A stretch of 64,000 bases of DNA from Sporopachydermia quercuum (Eukaryota; Ascomycota; Sporopachydermiomycetes; Sporopachydermiales; Sporopachydermiaceae), in assembly GCA_001599295.1 (NCBI GenBank), contig BCGN01000007.1, forward strand, positions 1,105,791-1,169,790, written 5' to 3'. Of this stretch, positions 10,807 through 22,222 are shown one piece after another (position 1 is the stretch's first letter; every line of letters starts with the position of its first letter). The position numbers and the translations under genes are program-made. The notes beneath the pieces were generated by a model. That model did not search any database. It was given only the letters and a program-made list of their open reading frames with translations, and was not told where the DNA came from.

Positions 10807-11982
10807 AATATGATGTGCCCATTGCTAAGATCTTCCTCTCATTTGCTTGCTACGAAACCACCGAAAGCCGTTTTAGTAAATCCAACGCTCCCCATAATGA
10901 ACAGGCCATTTAATTTACTATTAACACCAGTGCTATCAACCAGACAATTCCATCAAAATACCTATCTGAGCCAGTATTCCCCTAACAGACTGCTACAGGA
11001 ACGAAAAGCTAACATTGGCAAGCTTGTGATGGAATTAAAGGAGTCAGTACCTAATTTATTACAGGAACATCTACCAAAACATTTACTTCATTCTAATATT
11101 ATTCTGAAAATATGTCCTATTAGTTATCCCCATTTGCCTACCATCAGAGGATACATCAGCTATGTAGCAGCTACCTCATTGATACAACTAGCATTGAGTA
11201 CTCTGGTGCTGAGCCCAAAGGTCAAACTGCATATAAGCTCAATTCAAGTTGATGAAGGCACATTTCCTGAAGGATTTGATGAATTTGGTCCGGATTTCGA
11301 TTACGAGGGAATCCTTGGTAGCTCTATTGGTAAGAATGGGGACAATTTGCATATGTTTGATTGGACCACCAAGGTTTCCATGCACTGGAGAACTTGTGGC
11401 GATGGGTGTGTTCATTTGAGTGAGAACAGCAGTAAAGATGTTCAAGAGACGTCGAAAGAGGATTCCAGCTCATTTGATCAATCGGTTTCATCGTCGGTTA
11501 GGGATTTACAAGGTTTAGCTACTGACACGGGTATGGCGATGAATGGTGATATTGTTGGTTGTGTTGAGACCAGCAGGACAAATGGTGGAAAAAACATAGC
11601 ATTTGCCAGCGGTAATAGGAGTAATAGCAGTAACACTAAAGATCCATCAGCAGGAAAACAAGCAGGGACATCCACTGGAACAACAGCAAGTTTATCGTCA
11701 TCTACTGTTCAAGCAGCAAAACATCAGTCTCAAAATGAATCTCAGCCTCCTTCAAGTGCTCATAACGCCCCTGACGTTCATGACACTACAGATGTAACTA
11801 AAACAGACATTGACGTCGATTGCGATAAGATGATTTCTGGGATTTTCGTGTTTGAGCTTACTCCCCTGTGTGATCAGGTCCTGGTTCATTCTATTGAGAA
11901 TGTAGAGCTGATTGATCAGTCAAGAATGCTTTATAATGAAGAAGATGGCACCCGGATTGGCAGATTCAGANTTACAAGCTAA
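10807..11982 (+). CDS. Probable mitochondrial protein, possibly Mco32/YGR053C-like
   Basis: A frame of about 391 residues. The open frame extends 33 bases further upstream, but the first ATG is at 10807 and another in-frame Met is 29 codons on (MNRPFNLLL). Both starts give a basic, Ser/Arg-rich, acid-free N-terminus typical of a mitochondrial presequence. The middle (about residues 190-335) is a Ser/Thr/Asn-rich low-complexity linker. The flanks look folded: residues 60-190, and a C-terminal block with GIFVFELTPLCDQVLVHSIE. That C-terminal pattern resembles a little-studied fungal mitochondrial family (YGR053C/Mco32), recalled from memory and uncertain. An N at 11971, four codons before the stop, means the last residues may be misread. 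Confidence 0.5.
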   Translation, partial: NMMCPLLRSSSHLLATKPPKAVLVNPTLPIMNRPFNLLLTPVLSTRQFHQNTYLSQYSPNRLLQERKANIGKLVMELKESVPNLLQEHLPKHLLHSNIILKICPISYPHLPTIRGYISYVAATSLIQLALSTLVLSPKVKLHISSIQVDEGTFPEGFDEFGPDFDYEGILGSSIGKNGDNLHMFDWTTKVSMHWRTCGDGCVHLSENSSKDVQETSKEDSSSFDQSVSSSVRDLQGLATDTGMAMNGDIVGCVETSRTNGGKNIAFASGNRSNSSNTKDPSAGKQAGTSTGTTASLSSSTVQAAKHQSQNESQPPSSAHNAPDVHDTTDVTKTDIDVDCDKMISGIFVFELTPLCDQVLVHSIENVELIDQSRMLYNEEDGTRIGRFRXTS

Positions 11983-14104
11983 ATAGGAACGGTAAGGAGA
12001 AGCGTTTCAACTAGAGAATGAACTAGAAAAGAATTGGAAATAGCAAGCACACATGATATAGTTCAATTACTTGAGAACTTAATGCCAAACCAGTATACTA
12101 GTGATAATGCTGTCATGTATTGNTTAATTCATTGATTAAGATATCTATTATGTACAGACAATGCTGGAATTAGTTGTTTAGTTACACACAACTGAAAATC
12201 AGCAATGCTTCAGGAATCGGCAGTACACAGCGTTCTGCTCATTATTCATTATTCATTGTTCNTTGTTCTTTGTTCATTGTTCATATTACTGCAGTGACAT
12301 TGCAATCATTTAGGAATGGAATGAAATAANAATCAACGTCTCGATATTTAACAATAATATCGTCACAATGTCAAGGTTATTTGATATCATTACTTCCTGA
12401 ACATTTGACACTTGGTGATCTAATAGCAACAATGGTATCATATTCTTTGTATAAATGCTTAAGACAATCAAGTGAATTGCTAGCTGTTGGGATCTGGAGT
12501 TCAATTTACCTAACAAGTGATTGATTTTTTTGATTTCTATGTTGGACTCAGCAGCATTTACTGTGTTCTGTGTTGATGGNTATCTGGCCTGCTGGTTTTA
12601 CGATTTCATCGTTTTCTTGGATTTATTTTATGGATGTTTACTTTGCTGTTTTATTTAAATNAAAAACTCCTCCTTGCTTCTACTTCCTTCTTTCTCCTCT
12701 TCTTTCCTTTTAACTGTTTGATTTTCAGTTGTTTCTTGTAAATATGTCAATACAATTTGAATAATACTAACAAAGGCTATCGATATCTTTGATTGCTAGA
12801 AAGTTAACCAGAAAAGTCAAGGGATTTGATCAAATACTCAATCTTATTTCCTTTTCAATCACCTTCGGAACGATACAAGAGAGCAAATAATTATGCAAGT
12901 AAATGTTTACTTACTACACGGCACATGGCATTTAGGCCTTACAGAACCTTCCCATGTTGAAGACCTTCAGAATTAGTTTTCATAGTTATTATAGTACAAC
13001 TAGTTATTAAATATTATGTTAAATTAAATATTATGCTATATAAATTGCTTATCCCCTAATAAGACAAATGATACTAGTAATGCAGGTAGTTCTACCTATA
13101 CCATCAACTATTCTTGTTTTTGTAGATAATTCACTATCTTGAGAAATAGTTCCTTGTTGTTCCTCTTAGATATAGTGTAAGGAAAGTCCGGGTTGACCTT
13201 CTGAGTGATCACTATCACCATACCATACCAATGTTGTTTGATGCTGATCGCTTTTCGCTTGTCTGTTTTCTTCTCCATTTCGTTTGCCAAAGTCACTTCT
13301 TACTCTTGGGCATCTAGATTGACCGACAGTGTATTAAGATCGAAAACCTATCATACTATAAAGTACTACTGACAATAACATAACAGGTGGCTTCTGAAAA
13401 TTCTATTGCTTTTCAATAGCCACCAGTTGACAGAAGCTAAAAACTCTGTCAAATGCCTCCGTGCATGCTGAGGGCACTCCTGAGAAGCACTCTTAGTTGT
13501 ATGCACTTATATAGTAGCCAGCTGAAGTGAAGATTTCCTCGTTTTAATTGTTACTCCTCTATTCTACAACCGTTTAAAACTATCAAGTGAAAAAAAAAAA
13601 ATTTAGATTGATGTAGAACAACTAAAAACTATCAAGCAAGTATAAGTTATTGATGAATCAACAACAGAACAAACTTGTAATAGTTGGCGATGAACTAGTA
13701 TGAGATGAGATAAGATGAGACATATGAGAATACTAGTTGTTATCACAGCACTCATGCCATGACGATATAAGACAATAGTAAGTGCAAATAGTTAACAGCG
13801 ATAGAAATAATTAAATCAGAATAAAACAGGAATATGCAACTAAGACAAATTAANAAAGAAAAAAATTGAGGNATGAATAAATAGGAATAACAGGAAAGGA
13901 AGAATTAATCAAAACTAACACCAAATACCTAATTCAAAATCATTAAAACCCTTATCAAAATACTAATCCCGGCTCCGACTGTTAAACCATAAAAATAAAT
14001 GATATAAATGAAGATAAAATAAAGGTACAAATAACCATAAATATGAAAGTGAATAGAAAATTATTTATCATAACGTAACTGATCATTAAGTTGTTTTCTG
14101 TTAA
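11983..14104. other. Convergent intergenic region
   Basis: About 2.1 kb of AT-rich DNA between the 3' ends of the mitochondrial-protein gene and the KSP1-like gene. It has short tandem ATTCATT/TTCATTGTT repeats near 12240-12280 and an (A)10 run near 13590. A 62-codon minus-strand frame at 13108-13296 is not recognised. No RNA gene was identified. Confidence 0.55.
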
Positions 14105-15655
14105 CTAATTAACAGGGATTGAAATATTCAACTCTTCGTCATCGAAATCGTCCCAGTTGAACTTTTCTTGATAAGAAGTGAAATCAAAGAACTCTTCATT
14201 CTTAATTGGTTTCTCATGAATGTTAAGAGACATCACCATGTTAGAAATATCATGATCAACATAATTTGCGAGCCTTTCATTACCTAATACTGAAAGATTG
14301 ATTTCGGATCTCTTAGGAATGGCAATTGGCTTCAAATCTGTTGTTGATTTAGTACTAATAATCTTGCTAGTATGAGCGTTGGATTCGGTTCCTCGTCTCT
14401 CCTTCTTTAATCCAGTTTCGGAACCAATGCGTGGTAAGGCGTTGATTGGATTGGTGTTGAAACTGACCCTTGAGTCAGCAACCTCGCCATAAGAAGAGTA
14501 AGTGTTATTGGAAGCACCAGATAACCCACCAGCAGACAATAAAGAAGGCACCGAAGAAACATTGGTGCTAGACACATAATGGTGCCCATTTTCCAAATCA
14601 CCAAGCAAATTGGCTTGTTTGTAATCTCTATCATCCATAACAAACATTTCATCTTCTTTATCATCAACAACGTCAGATACAGCGGTAAAGTTACCATCAT
14701 CACTGTAACAATCATAATCAGCAACAGCATCATCAATGGTGAAGGTCTCCAACTTGTCTAAACATTCAACCATTCTTTCAAGTGATCTCTGTTCCGGATC
14801 AATAACTAAACCACATCTAACAACATTTAAGCAGTCAGCTGTCATTGATGGGTAAATATCGTACAAAATTTCGTAGTTAGCTTCATAATGTTGGAACATC
14901 TTTTCTTCTTCTTCGTTAGCCCCATGAACAAACGGGCATTTTCCAAAAANAATGTATAAAATAGTCACAGCAACTGACCAGATGTCCAATTTCGAGCTGT
15001 CATATCCACCCAAAACTTCACGATTAAATGATTCCTGAAATGAGCCTCTTAAATTGTTTTCTTTAAACATCTCAGGGGCCATGTACTTACTGGTACCGAC
15101 TTCAAGATCACCAGATACTCTATTGGTAGTGGCAAGACCCCAATCGCATAACTTCAATGATCCATCATCAGTAATCAAAATGTTCTCTGGTTTGATATCA
15201 CGATGATAAATACCTTTAGAGTGGGCATATTGGACAGTAGAGATCAATTGCTTAATGAAACTAACTGCATCATCGGTGGTTTCAATCAAACCTTCAAGTC
15301 CATTAGTCTTCAAGTACTCATACAAGTCACCAGTCGACTCGTACTCTAAAACAATATATTGGTTCAATTTAGTATCAAAATGGTCCAGCATTGTAACGAT
15401 GCCGGGGTGATCACCAAGAATCTTATGAATTTCAATTTCATGATTAGCTCCAAATTGGTAGGTCTCAATTGATGACTTAATTTGGCATTTAATAGCAACA
15501 AATTTATCATCAATAACTCTTTTAGCCAAAGTAACATCTCCAAACGACCCAGTGTTGAGGTTGGAAATATACTGGTACTTAGAATTCAGTAATAATCCAT
15601 GGTTCAAATACTGAGAGTACGTGAGATCGTCAGTGGTGCAAGCTTCTACTGACAT
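14105..15655 (-). CDS. KSP1: Ser/Thr protein kinase, KSP1-like
   Basis: A 516-residue kinase with an N-terminal catalytic domain. Visible motifs are the Gly loop NTGSFGD at 34-40, ATP-anchoring Lys56 in VAIK, HRDIKPEN at 151-158 with catalytic Asp153, DWG at 171-173 in place of DFG, and APE at 193-195. GIYHRDIKPENILI with DWGLATT and a FTIDD sequence just after the domain match yeast Ksp1 (Ran1/Pat1-related group), which acts with PKA/TORC1 in filamentous growth and autophagy control. The C-terminal 200 residues are Ser/Asn-rich and end in an acidic FNWDDFDDEEL segment. At 516 residues it is about half the S. cerevisiae Ksp1 length. Sks1/Vhs1 kinases are the main alternative, but they carry HCDIKPEN and DFG. 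Confidence 0.75.
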   Translation of the reverse strand: MSVEACTTDDLTYSQYLNHGLLLNSKYQYISNLNTGSFGDVTLAKRVIDDKFVAIKCQIKSSIETYQFGANHEIEIHKILGDHPGIVTMLDHFDTKLNQYIVLEYESTGDLYEYLKTNGLEGLIETTDDAVSFIKQLISTVQYAHSKGIYHRDIKPENILITDDGSLKLCDWGLATTNRVSGDLEVGTSKYMAPEMFKENNLRGSFQESFNREVLGGYDSSKLDIWSVAVTILYIXFGKCPFVHGANEEEEKMFQHYEANYEILYDIYPSMTADCLNVVRCGLVIDPEQRSLERMVECLDKLETFTIDDAVADYDCYSDDGNFTAVSDVVDDKEDEMFVMDDRDYKQANLLGDLENGHHYVSSTNVSSVPSLLSAGGLSGASNNTYSSYGEVADSRVSFNTNPINALPRIGSETGLKKERRGTESNAHTSKIISTKSTTDLKPIAIPKRSEINLSVLGNERLANYVDHDISNMVMSLNIHEKPIKNEEFFDFTSYQEKFNWDDFDDEELNISIPVN

Positions 15656-18600
15656 TCTTTATTATTTCGTTTCTTTATTTATCAATTGATTTCTGAGGGA
15701 CTAAATTTGAAACTCAAACAAAAGATACTCAATACCAATCAAAAACACACACTTAGTTCTTCAGTGTTCCAAACCTGCTATAAAAACAAGCGATGTCTTT
15801 GAAGCAATAATTATCTTCTTCAAACTAAAAGGCAGTTTTGATGTGTATTGTAATGTTTTCAGATTAGAACTGGTTGTTATGTTAACTCATTTAATGTGTC
15901 GCGGTTTTACTTGTATTGGGTGTTGTTCCTCTGTTCCGTTTTTCTTTTGCTTCTTTGAAAATATTTCAATTTGATTTCCAAGCGCTTCGTGTCTTCTTAA
16001 TATATTCTAAAATAGTATGATCTTGTAAGAATTACTGAACTGCTTTCAATCTTTGATATTCTTCGCTTTGTTTGCTTATCGCTTCAACAAGTTGCTATAG
16101 GTTTATAAGTGAGTGTGATGTTTCTGACAACATAATCCAAATAGTGGTGAATAAAAATCTAAACTTGATATTATAGTCTCTTAGACATTAGTTTACTGTT
16201 ATAATTGTTTAATATTAGTTATTAATAACAATGTATAATAATATAGCATGAGCGAAAAAGCCATTATATCTGTATCGATAAGGATAAGAAGCAGGAAGTG
16301 AGAAACTGAGTGTTTCGGTAGTGTATATAAAGGATCTGTGGTTTTGGGTGGTTCTGGGATTTGATTTCAAAATCTCCATGTGAATTTGCCATTGATTTTA
16401 GCCTTTGTCCGGATAATAAGGTTAAGAATTCGACACTGGTTCCCACTACTGGAAGTTAATGAGGATATGCCTTACAAGGAAGGAGCAAAATAGACTTACA
16501 TGTGCATTTCTAACAGGAATGACTAATTCTGGGACTAAACCATATATGCACAATTAGCGGTTAAGTTTGGTGACTGATCAAAGAGCTGGCAGAAGGAAGA
16601 CTTTTTGGTTGTGGAGTGAAGGCAATAGAAACGACCCTAATGTGTTAAGTTTGGTTATTTTAGTGAAGAATCTTGAAATATAGAATGAGAAATTTTTCAG
16701 CTTTCAAGNTAAATGACTGAGTTCAAATCTTATGCGCTGTATAGTATTAAACAGTTCGAGTTAGTTCTGACAATAGAGAGACTTCACCTTGTCTAATTGA
16801 CTCAAATTGGGAGGTAGTACAAGAGACTCAAGTAATTTAGCGTGATTTGTTACAAGAACTAAGGTTAAGATCAGAGATTAAGGCAGACCTGAGCTTCTTA
16901 GTCCAATCTTAGTCGAATGTCCCCCCACTCCCGGACAGGTTCTTTCATTTGTGGTAGCCATAACATAATTCACGTGAAATGTCTTGCTGTTGGTTGGCCA
17001 TCTTTCGAATCGTTTAATAGACCAAGTAGTTCGAGATAGTTATCTACTGATAAATACTATTTGACATTTCTTACTCGATCAAACCTTGTAAGACATTAGC
17101 TCTTGAATCGCAATTTCAATATGCTATTGTGGTTTTCGGTATCAGAGTTATTGCATACAATTCCCCATTTCAGTCTCATCGTTATCTAGGACCCAATTGC
17201 CAATTGTCCATGTTACATACCACAACAAATTACTAAAACGGACTTCAAACTGGACAGCTGTACGATTTTGGAAACCCCAAATTTTAGTCCACAAGAACGC
17301 TGCATTCCCAAACCTGGTTCATTCTGGAGATAAAGTTCCATTTTAGATGGTGTTATTTTCGTTCTGAGCAACGAAAATTACCACTCAATATGTCATTGGG
17401 ATCATCAAATTTATGACTGATTTCTTATCAAAAACTAAGATGCGTTGCGCTATTTTGAGAAATCTTTTCTTTGATAAAAGAGAAGTGAGCCCGGAGAATA
17501 TTAATTATGTGGCAATATCACTTACATTAATCCCTCACCGTTATCTCGGTATTTGACCACGCATTTATTTATTTATACAAACTCTTCAGACCATTATTAT
17601 AAAANTCATGCACACTTCATGCATGATCCGTTATTCCTGCGTCATAGGCCATAGCTTCAATCAATAATAAATCACCCCCCTCTTTGTCCACAAACACACT
17701 ACTCATCATCATATCTCTGTCCAGTATCTCTTTTTGGAATGTCCGTTATTCTAGAACTTTCTCTCTTAGACTGGCAAATTGCTTGGTCAAATGACCCCAT
17801 TACCCATCTGCAAAAATACCTGATTGGGTTGCGATAACAAGTCCTGTTGCAAAATTTATTTCATAACGAAAAATGGCGTTTGTTAACAACGGAGAAGGAA
17901 GCAACTAGGATGGCAAATTTTACTGTCATAATTGACTTCAAGTATGGTAAAGAATTTTCAGGAAATGGGTTGAATAAGGATGGAAAATCGTAATGGCAAA
18001 AAAGGAATAAACTAGTGGGGTGAGAAATCCAACAACTCTATACGACAGGACTACAGGTGCCTAGAATAAGTTACCCTCATTGAGAATATGGTTAGGAGGT
18101 AAGGAGATAAAATTTTGTTTATTACGAATCACACGACCATTCAGATCTTTCTTGTAGATTTCACACGCCGCAGCCATAAAGCACTCTTATGAACTGGTTC
18201 TTAATACTTAACAACCGTTAGTGTTACTTTCTGGTAATACAACTCACTAAACCAAATAGGGGTTGGGTTAGTAATTAATGTCTACCTGAGAATAATGTAA
18301 TAAAGTGTGAATTTAAGTGATTCTCCTGAAACTTTGCATTCTTTCTGCTTGACTCTTTCAGTTCAGATTCCAGTTTGCTCCTAATAACCAATCAGCCAGA
18401 TGGCAACCTTTCTATCACCAAAGCGCGTAGTTTGTTTTTACGTAATTCTTTTGAAGTTNCAATCAGTAATCTGCTCGGGTTTAGTACCTTAAGATTGGCA
18501 TCAATATCTCAATATTTCATANTTCCTGTAAAGTATTTTCATCATACAGATATATTTTTAGAAACTGCTCCGTGGCTATCACATCACAAATCTTCTAACA

Positions 18601-18806
18601 TTTACCCCATAATTCGTGAAAACCTTAATTTCCAGCCATTGAGATGTGATGTCTATTCCCGGAAAATGCTAGATTNCTATGAAAGGTGGGGAAACGAAGA
18701 TAAAGGTTATAATCAGAATATGACAGAGGGGCAAAGTGAAAATAGTAACGTTGAACACTGACACCGTCAGAAGAAATGTAAGTGAGAGTAGTATTATCAC
18801 AATTTT
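15656..18806. other. Intergenic: upstream of KSP1-like gene, downstream of SPO11
   Basis: About 3.1 kb, the longest gene-poor stretch here. The first few hundred bases should hold the kinase promoter. The rest is AT-rich with a C8-9-rich word near 16921 and a TGCATG word at 17620. A plus-strand frame at 18375-18761 is open through three Ns but begins without an ATG and matches nothing recognised. No RNA gene was seen. Confidence 0.5.
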
Positions 18807-20236
18807 TCAGTTGTCATATTCTATTTTGGTATCATTCAAATGTCCGGTCAATATGGTCTTCGCTGGAGCCAACGAAGATATCTTTCTCAATATGTATTGG
18901 GCAGTGCTGTAACCCAAATCTTTATTCCCTACAACATTCATTTCAGCCTTAACTCCCATGAAAAGAATACGTTGCAATTGTTTGCTAGAATGTTCTTGTG
19001 AGTATCAAATAGGGCTNATGCATAAAAACTCGTATGTAAACTGCGATTTGGGTATTGCAACTAACTGTGCATTAAAGATTGTTGGTATGAACATACATTT
19101 CGATACTCGCGAGAGGTTTGATAGGTTGTTTCCTCAACATAGACATTGACAAACGAATATCAGCTTCTTTGACATATACCCACCCTCTTTTGAAGTCTGT
19201 AAGCTGTAAGCCAAGGTAGTTTATTGCAAGTGCATTATTTTGTCTGTAAACATTGAGGATTGATATACCATGAGGGTCACAGTCAACAATACATTGAATT
19301 GGTATTTGAGGGTATGATGCCTGAAATAGAATCAGGAATTGTCTTGTTAACCTNTCAGGAAACCCTTTGCCCTAGTGATACATATTAGCGATTCAACCAC
19401 CTTCAAGTACTTTGAACCAATTCCGTCGTATCAAAGCAAAATTTGAGTAGGTTGATTCTTACTGTTACCACAATCAATTTTTTATTCACAAGTCGACACA
19501 ATTCTCTAAAACAAGCTTCTTTCTCTATAACCAAGACGCATTCTATGGCATCTACTAGTTCTATTGAGCGAGCCTGATGTAGTAAAGGGATCAAAACACC
19601 AGAACAATCGGGATCTCTGGAGATACTTAGGTTTTCATGGTGCAAATAATGAATTTTCAAGTCGCCATATACTAGTCCTTTCTGAGCTGGTATTACTGAA
19701 AGATCAGTTACTGATACTCCAAGACGTTTTGAGAACAANTCGACTATGTTATCGACGGTCTTCTGAGTTTTGAATAATCCTACGTCTCGATAGTAGAGAT
19801 CTCTCTTTGAAGAGTGTGTTCCCAGTACCAGGTTAGCATGAATCATTTGGAGCAGTTTGATTGACATTGCTATCAATGTCTGTTAGTATGTGAAACAAGT
19901 GGACATTGCAGGTTGTCGCNTTGTGAATCAATAAAGATCAAGGTAAAAGTGGCACAGACCAAATTTCCAGGGTGATTCTAGTAAGCTAATTGAGGATGCA
20001 TCATTATTCTTTTTCAATTTTTTGATACTTGGTGACTTATCTACATCGCCATTATTATTGCAGCAAGGAGTAAGGTTGATTGATATATCACCGTTACTAT
20101 TCTGCAGTCCTAGTGACAGTGAACGAATTTGTTTCATTACATCCCAGAGAATATTCTCAATAGTTTCACGACAATTTCTTCCGGTTTCTAGGGAGTGCAC
20201 TACCGTGCATATTTCAGACTTTAGTGAAGAGCTCAT
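18807..20236 (-). CDS. SPO11: Spo11 meiotic DNA double-strand-break transesterase, four exons
   Basis: Proposed exons on the minus strand: 19960-20236, 19463-19869, 19097-19371, 18807-18984, giving 378 residues (S. cerevisiae Spo11 has 398). Spo11 is the topoisomerase VI A-like protein that cuts DNA through a tyrosyl link to start meiotic recombination. The winged-helix part holds KRDLYYRDVGLF with the probable catalytic Tyr119. The Toprim part holds VLVIEKEA (metal-binding Glu), TGKGFP across the exon 2/3 join, and IVDCDPHGISIL (metal-binding Asp pair). The C-terminal exon carries MGVKAEMNVV, matching the family KAEIQAL region. Introns 2 and 3 use GTAAGA and GTATGT. Intron 1 needs an off-consensus GTCTGT donor but has TACTAAC at its 3' side. 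All joins keep frame. The start at 20236 (MSSSLKSE) is the best Met; two further in-frame Mets lie upstream. Confidence 0.88.
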
Positions 20237-22222
20237 TACTCTAATGCTCTTGATTATTAACATACAACGTCCTAGATGTACAACTTGGACCTGGCAATTA
20301 CCGTTTGGTTCTTTCCANACGACCAACTACAACCATTGGTAAAAGGACTCATCCAAACATAAACTTGTAAGCTTTTGATCCAATGAATCCACTGAGGCAA
20401 GTTAATGTTGAAATTTTTCAAAGAAGGAGCCATCATGTAAATCAGTTTGCTCATATCACTTTTATTTTATTGTATGTGTTTTCTTACCGATTGTACCATA
20501 TGATCTATAAAGTGCACAAATTTGAACTGATAAGAGAATTTATCCATTAGGTAATCAATGATAATATGCTCTTATAAGCTTACATAATCTAGAAGTGATT
20601 ACTAGTAGTGTATGTACTTCTATGGCTTACCAAGGACAAAGAGTTATCAGTTGGCTCTATCATAGGATCTCTCGTCTTCAATCATATTTTTTGAGTAGTT
20701 TATATCACATATATTAATACAGAGTAATGTATTAGACTGAATAGAATCACTCACTCNGAAATTGGCAAGAAAACGGAACGGTTTATGCAATCATCTTGTC
20801 TGAATGTTTATCGAAGCAACTATATAAGATATGTTCCGACAGTCATTGAGTTCATCCAAATTCTCAATCCAACCCCAACTACTTATTACCGTATTATTTC
20901 GTTCATTCAGAGTATATAAGAGCAATCTAATAAACCAAACAATAATAACAAAATATTGGTATCATAGGTAAAACATACTTTTTTAATAAGTCCTTTACCC
21001 CGTATATAAACTCTATCCCCAGCTTATCTCAGCCGCTACTCTACCAGGAAAGAGTCACTCGTACCTGAAAAAATTATGGCCTGATGAGAAGAGTGACAAT
21101 TTTTGATGAGCGTAGTAATATCACTAGGAATCAAAGATTATAAAGACTAAATGCAAAATAGGAAATATCGTATTTGGCAATAGATCAGTAGGAATTTATC
21201 GCTTAATAGACTTGCGGTAGAAGTTATTGGGAACAAGTAGAAGCCGTCTTTTCGTTCTTTCCAAGTACTTGTCATTTCGCAAATCTCTTTTTATGTTATA
21301 GACGTGATACATACGACATACATTTCTACAGTCAAGACTCTATCCTNCACCTGTTTGTCTAATCATTCAACAGCTAATAATTAAATAATCAAGAAAAACT
21401 ACTCTGAATCCTGTTATTNGGTGGCTTTTGATTTGAAAATAGCCCTCCAGTTAAGATACTAGTCTATTCTCACTCGGTAAGTAAAGACTCTCTTGTTGTC
21501 TACCATGGAATCACCAATATGAGCCATTCTTTCAGAATGACTAGACAATTTTTTCTTCAGCTAATGCTTTGCTAAGCATCAATATGTTATCCCCAGAAAG
21601 ATTCATTATAGCTTTTTCGTCTTCATCTTACCCCACAGATTCTCTGGACGCATCATATGGTTCTAAATCTTTCCGGTTTTATCAGCAAACAGTGAAGTCG
21701 ATCACTCTTGAACATAACACCATTTCTCTTAAGAGCAACCATTAATCAGAAAAGATATATTCTCCATCGGCATTAACTGCCAACTGCAAAATGTCACCAA
21801 TCAGCATGCTCTCTCTGTCTTTCTCTATCACAATTGTTCACTATATTCACAATCAGCAAGCCTTACCACCTTTATTGTTTTATTATTTGTGTTNACCATC
21901 CCATTTTTCTCATTCCTATTATTTCCGAAGCTTATTTTCGGATTTAGACATTGTGTTCCCACCAGTGAGTGACTGAGTTATTGTGTATATGTTCACGTCA
22001 TCAAAAACATTNTTGGCACTCGGTACATCTCGGAGCTGATATAAGGCTGATAGACATACTTAATGAGCCTATGAGACATCTACTGAATGTGTAAGCATTC
22101 CAAATGAGATATGTCTGGGTTCTATCAATTGTTATTTGTTTGATGGTAGCTGACAATTGGTTTTATCTTGAATGGTTGACTAACAGCTGATTTTAGTATA
22201 AAACCTTGCCAAAGAAAGAAGA
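20237..22222. other. Divergent intergenic region, SPO11 / AIM17
   Basis: About 2 kb. A short minus-strand frame (20272-20454) just upstream of SPO11 is unrecognised. A possible flippase relic lies at 21640-21800. Otherwise it is AT-rich DNA that should contain both promoters. Confidence 0.5.
21640..21800 (-). pseudogene. Possible relic of a P4-ATPase (phospholipid flippase) fragment
   Basis: On the minus strand, EYIFSD (21745-21762) matches the run-up to the phosphorylation site EYIFSDKTGTLT of Drs2/Dnf-type ATPases. The next bases read in shifting frames as LKRN, VMFKS, and then a DK-PE pattern, the order seen after the DKTG site (LTRNVMEFKS, later DKIPED). The match covers only about 120-150 bases. 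No frame stays open and nothing convincing continues on either side. It could be a decayed gene fragment or chance; the assignment is by eye only. Confidence 0.33.

Noticed and set aside
13108-13313. Small minus-strand frame (62 codons) with a basic upstream MPKSKK in another frame
   Set aside because: No family recognised; joining the two parts needs a frame change for which there is no splice signal. Length is within chance for AT-rich DNA.
18375-18761. Plus-strand frame of 128 codons next to the SPO11 3' end
   Set aside because: It starts without an ATG, crosses three Ns and shows no recognised domain; a frame of this length is expected about once by chance in a window of this size.
18840-19001. 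Plus-strand 53-codon ORF beginning MSGQYGLRW that looked like a small mitochondrial protein
   Set aside because: It is antisense to the last SPO11 exon and intron, which are supported by homology and splice signals.
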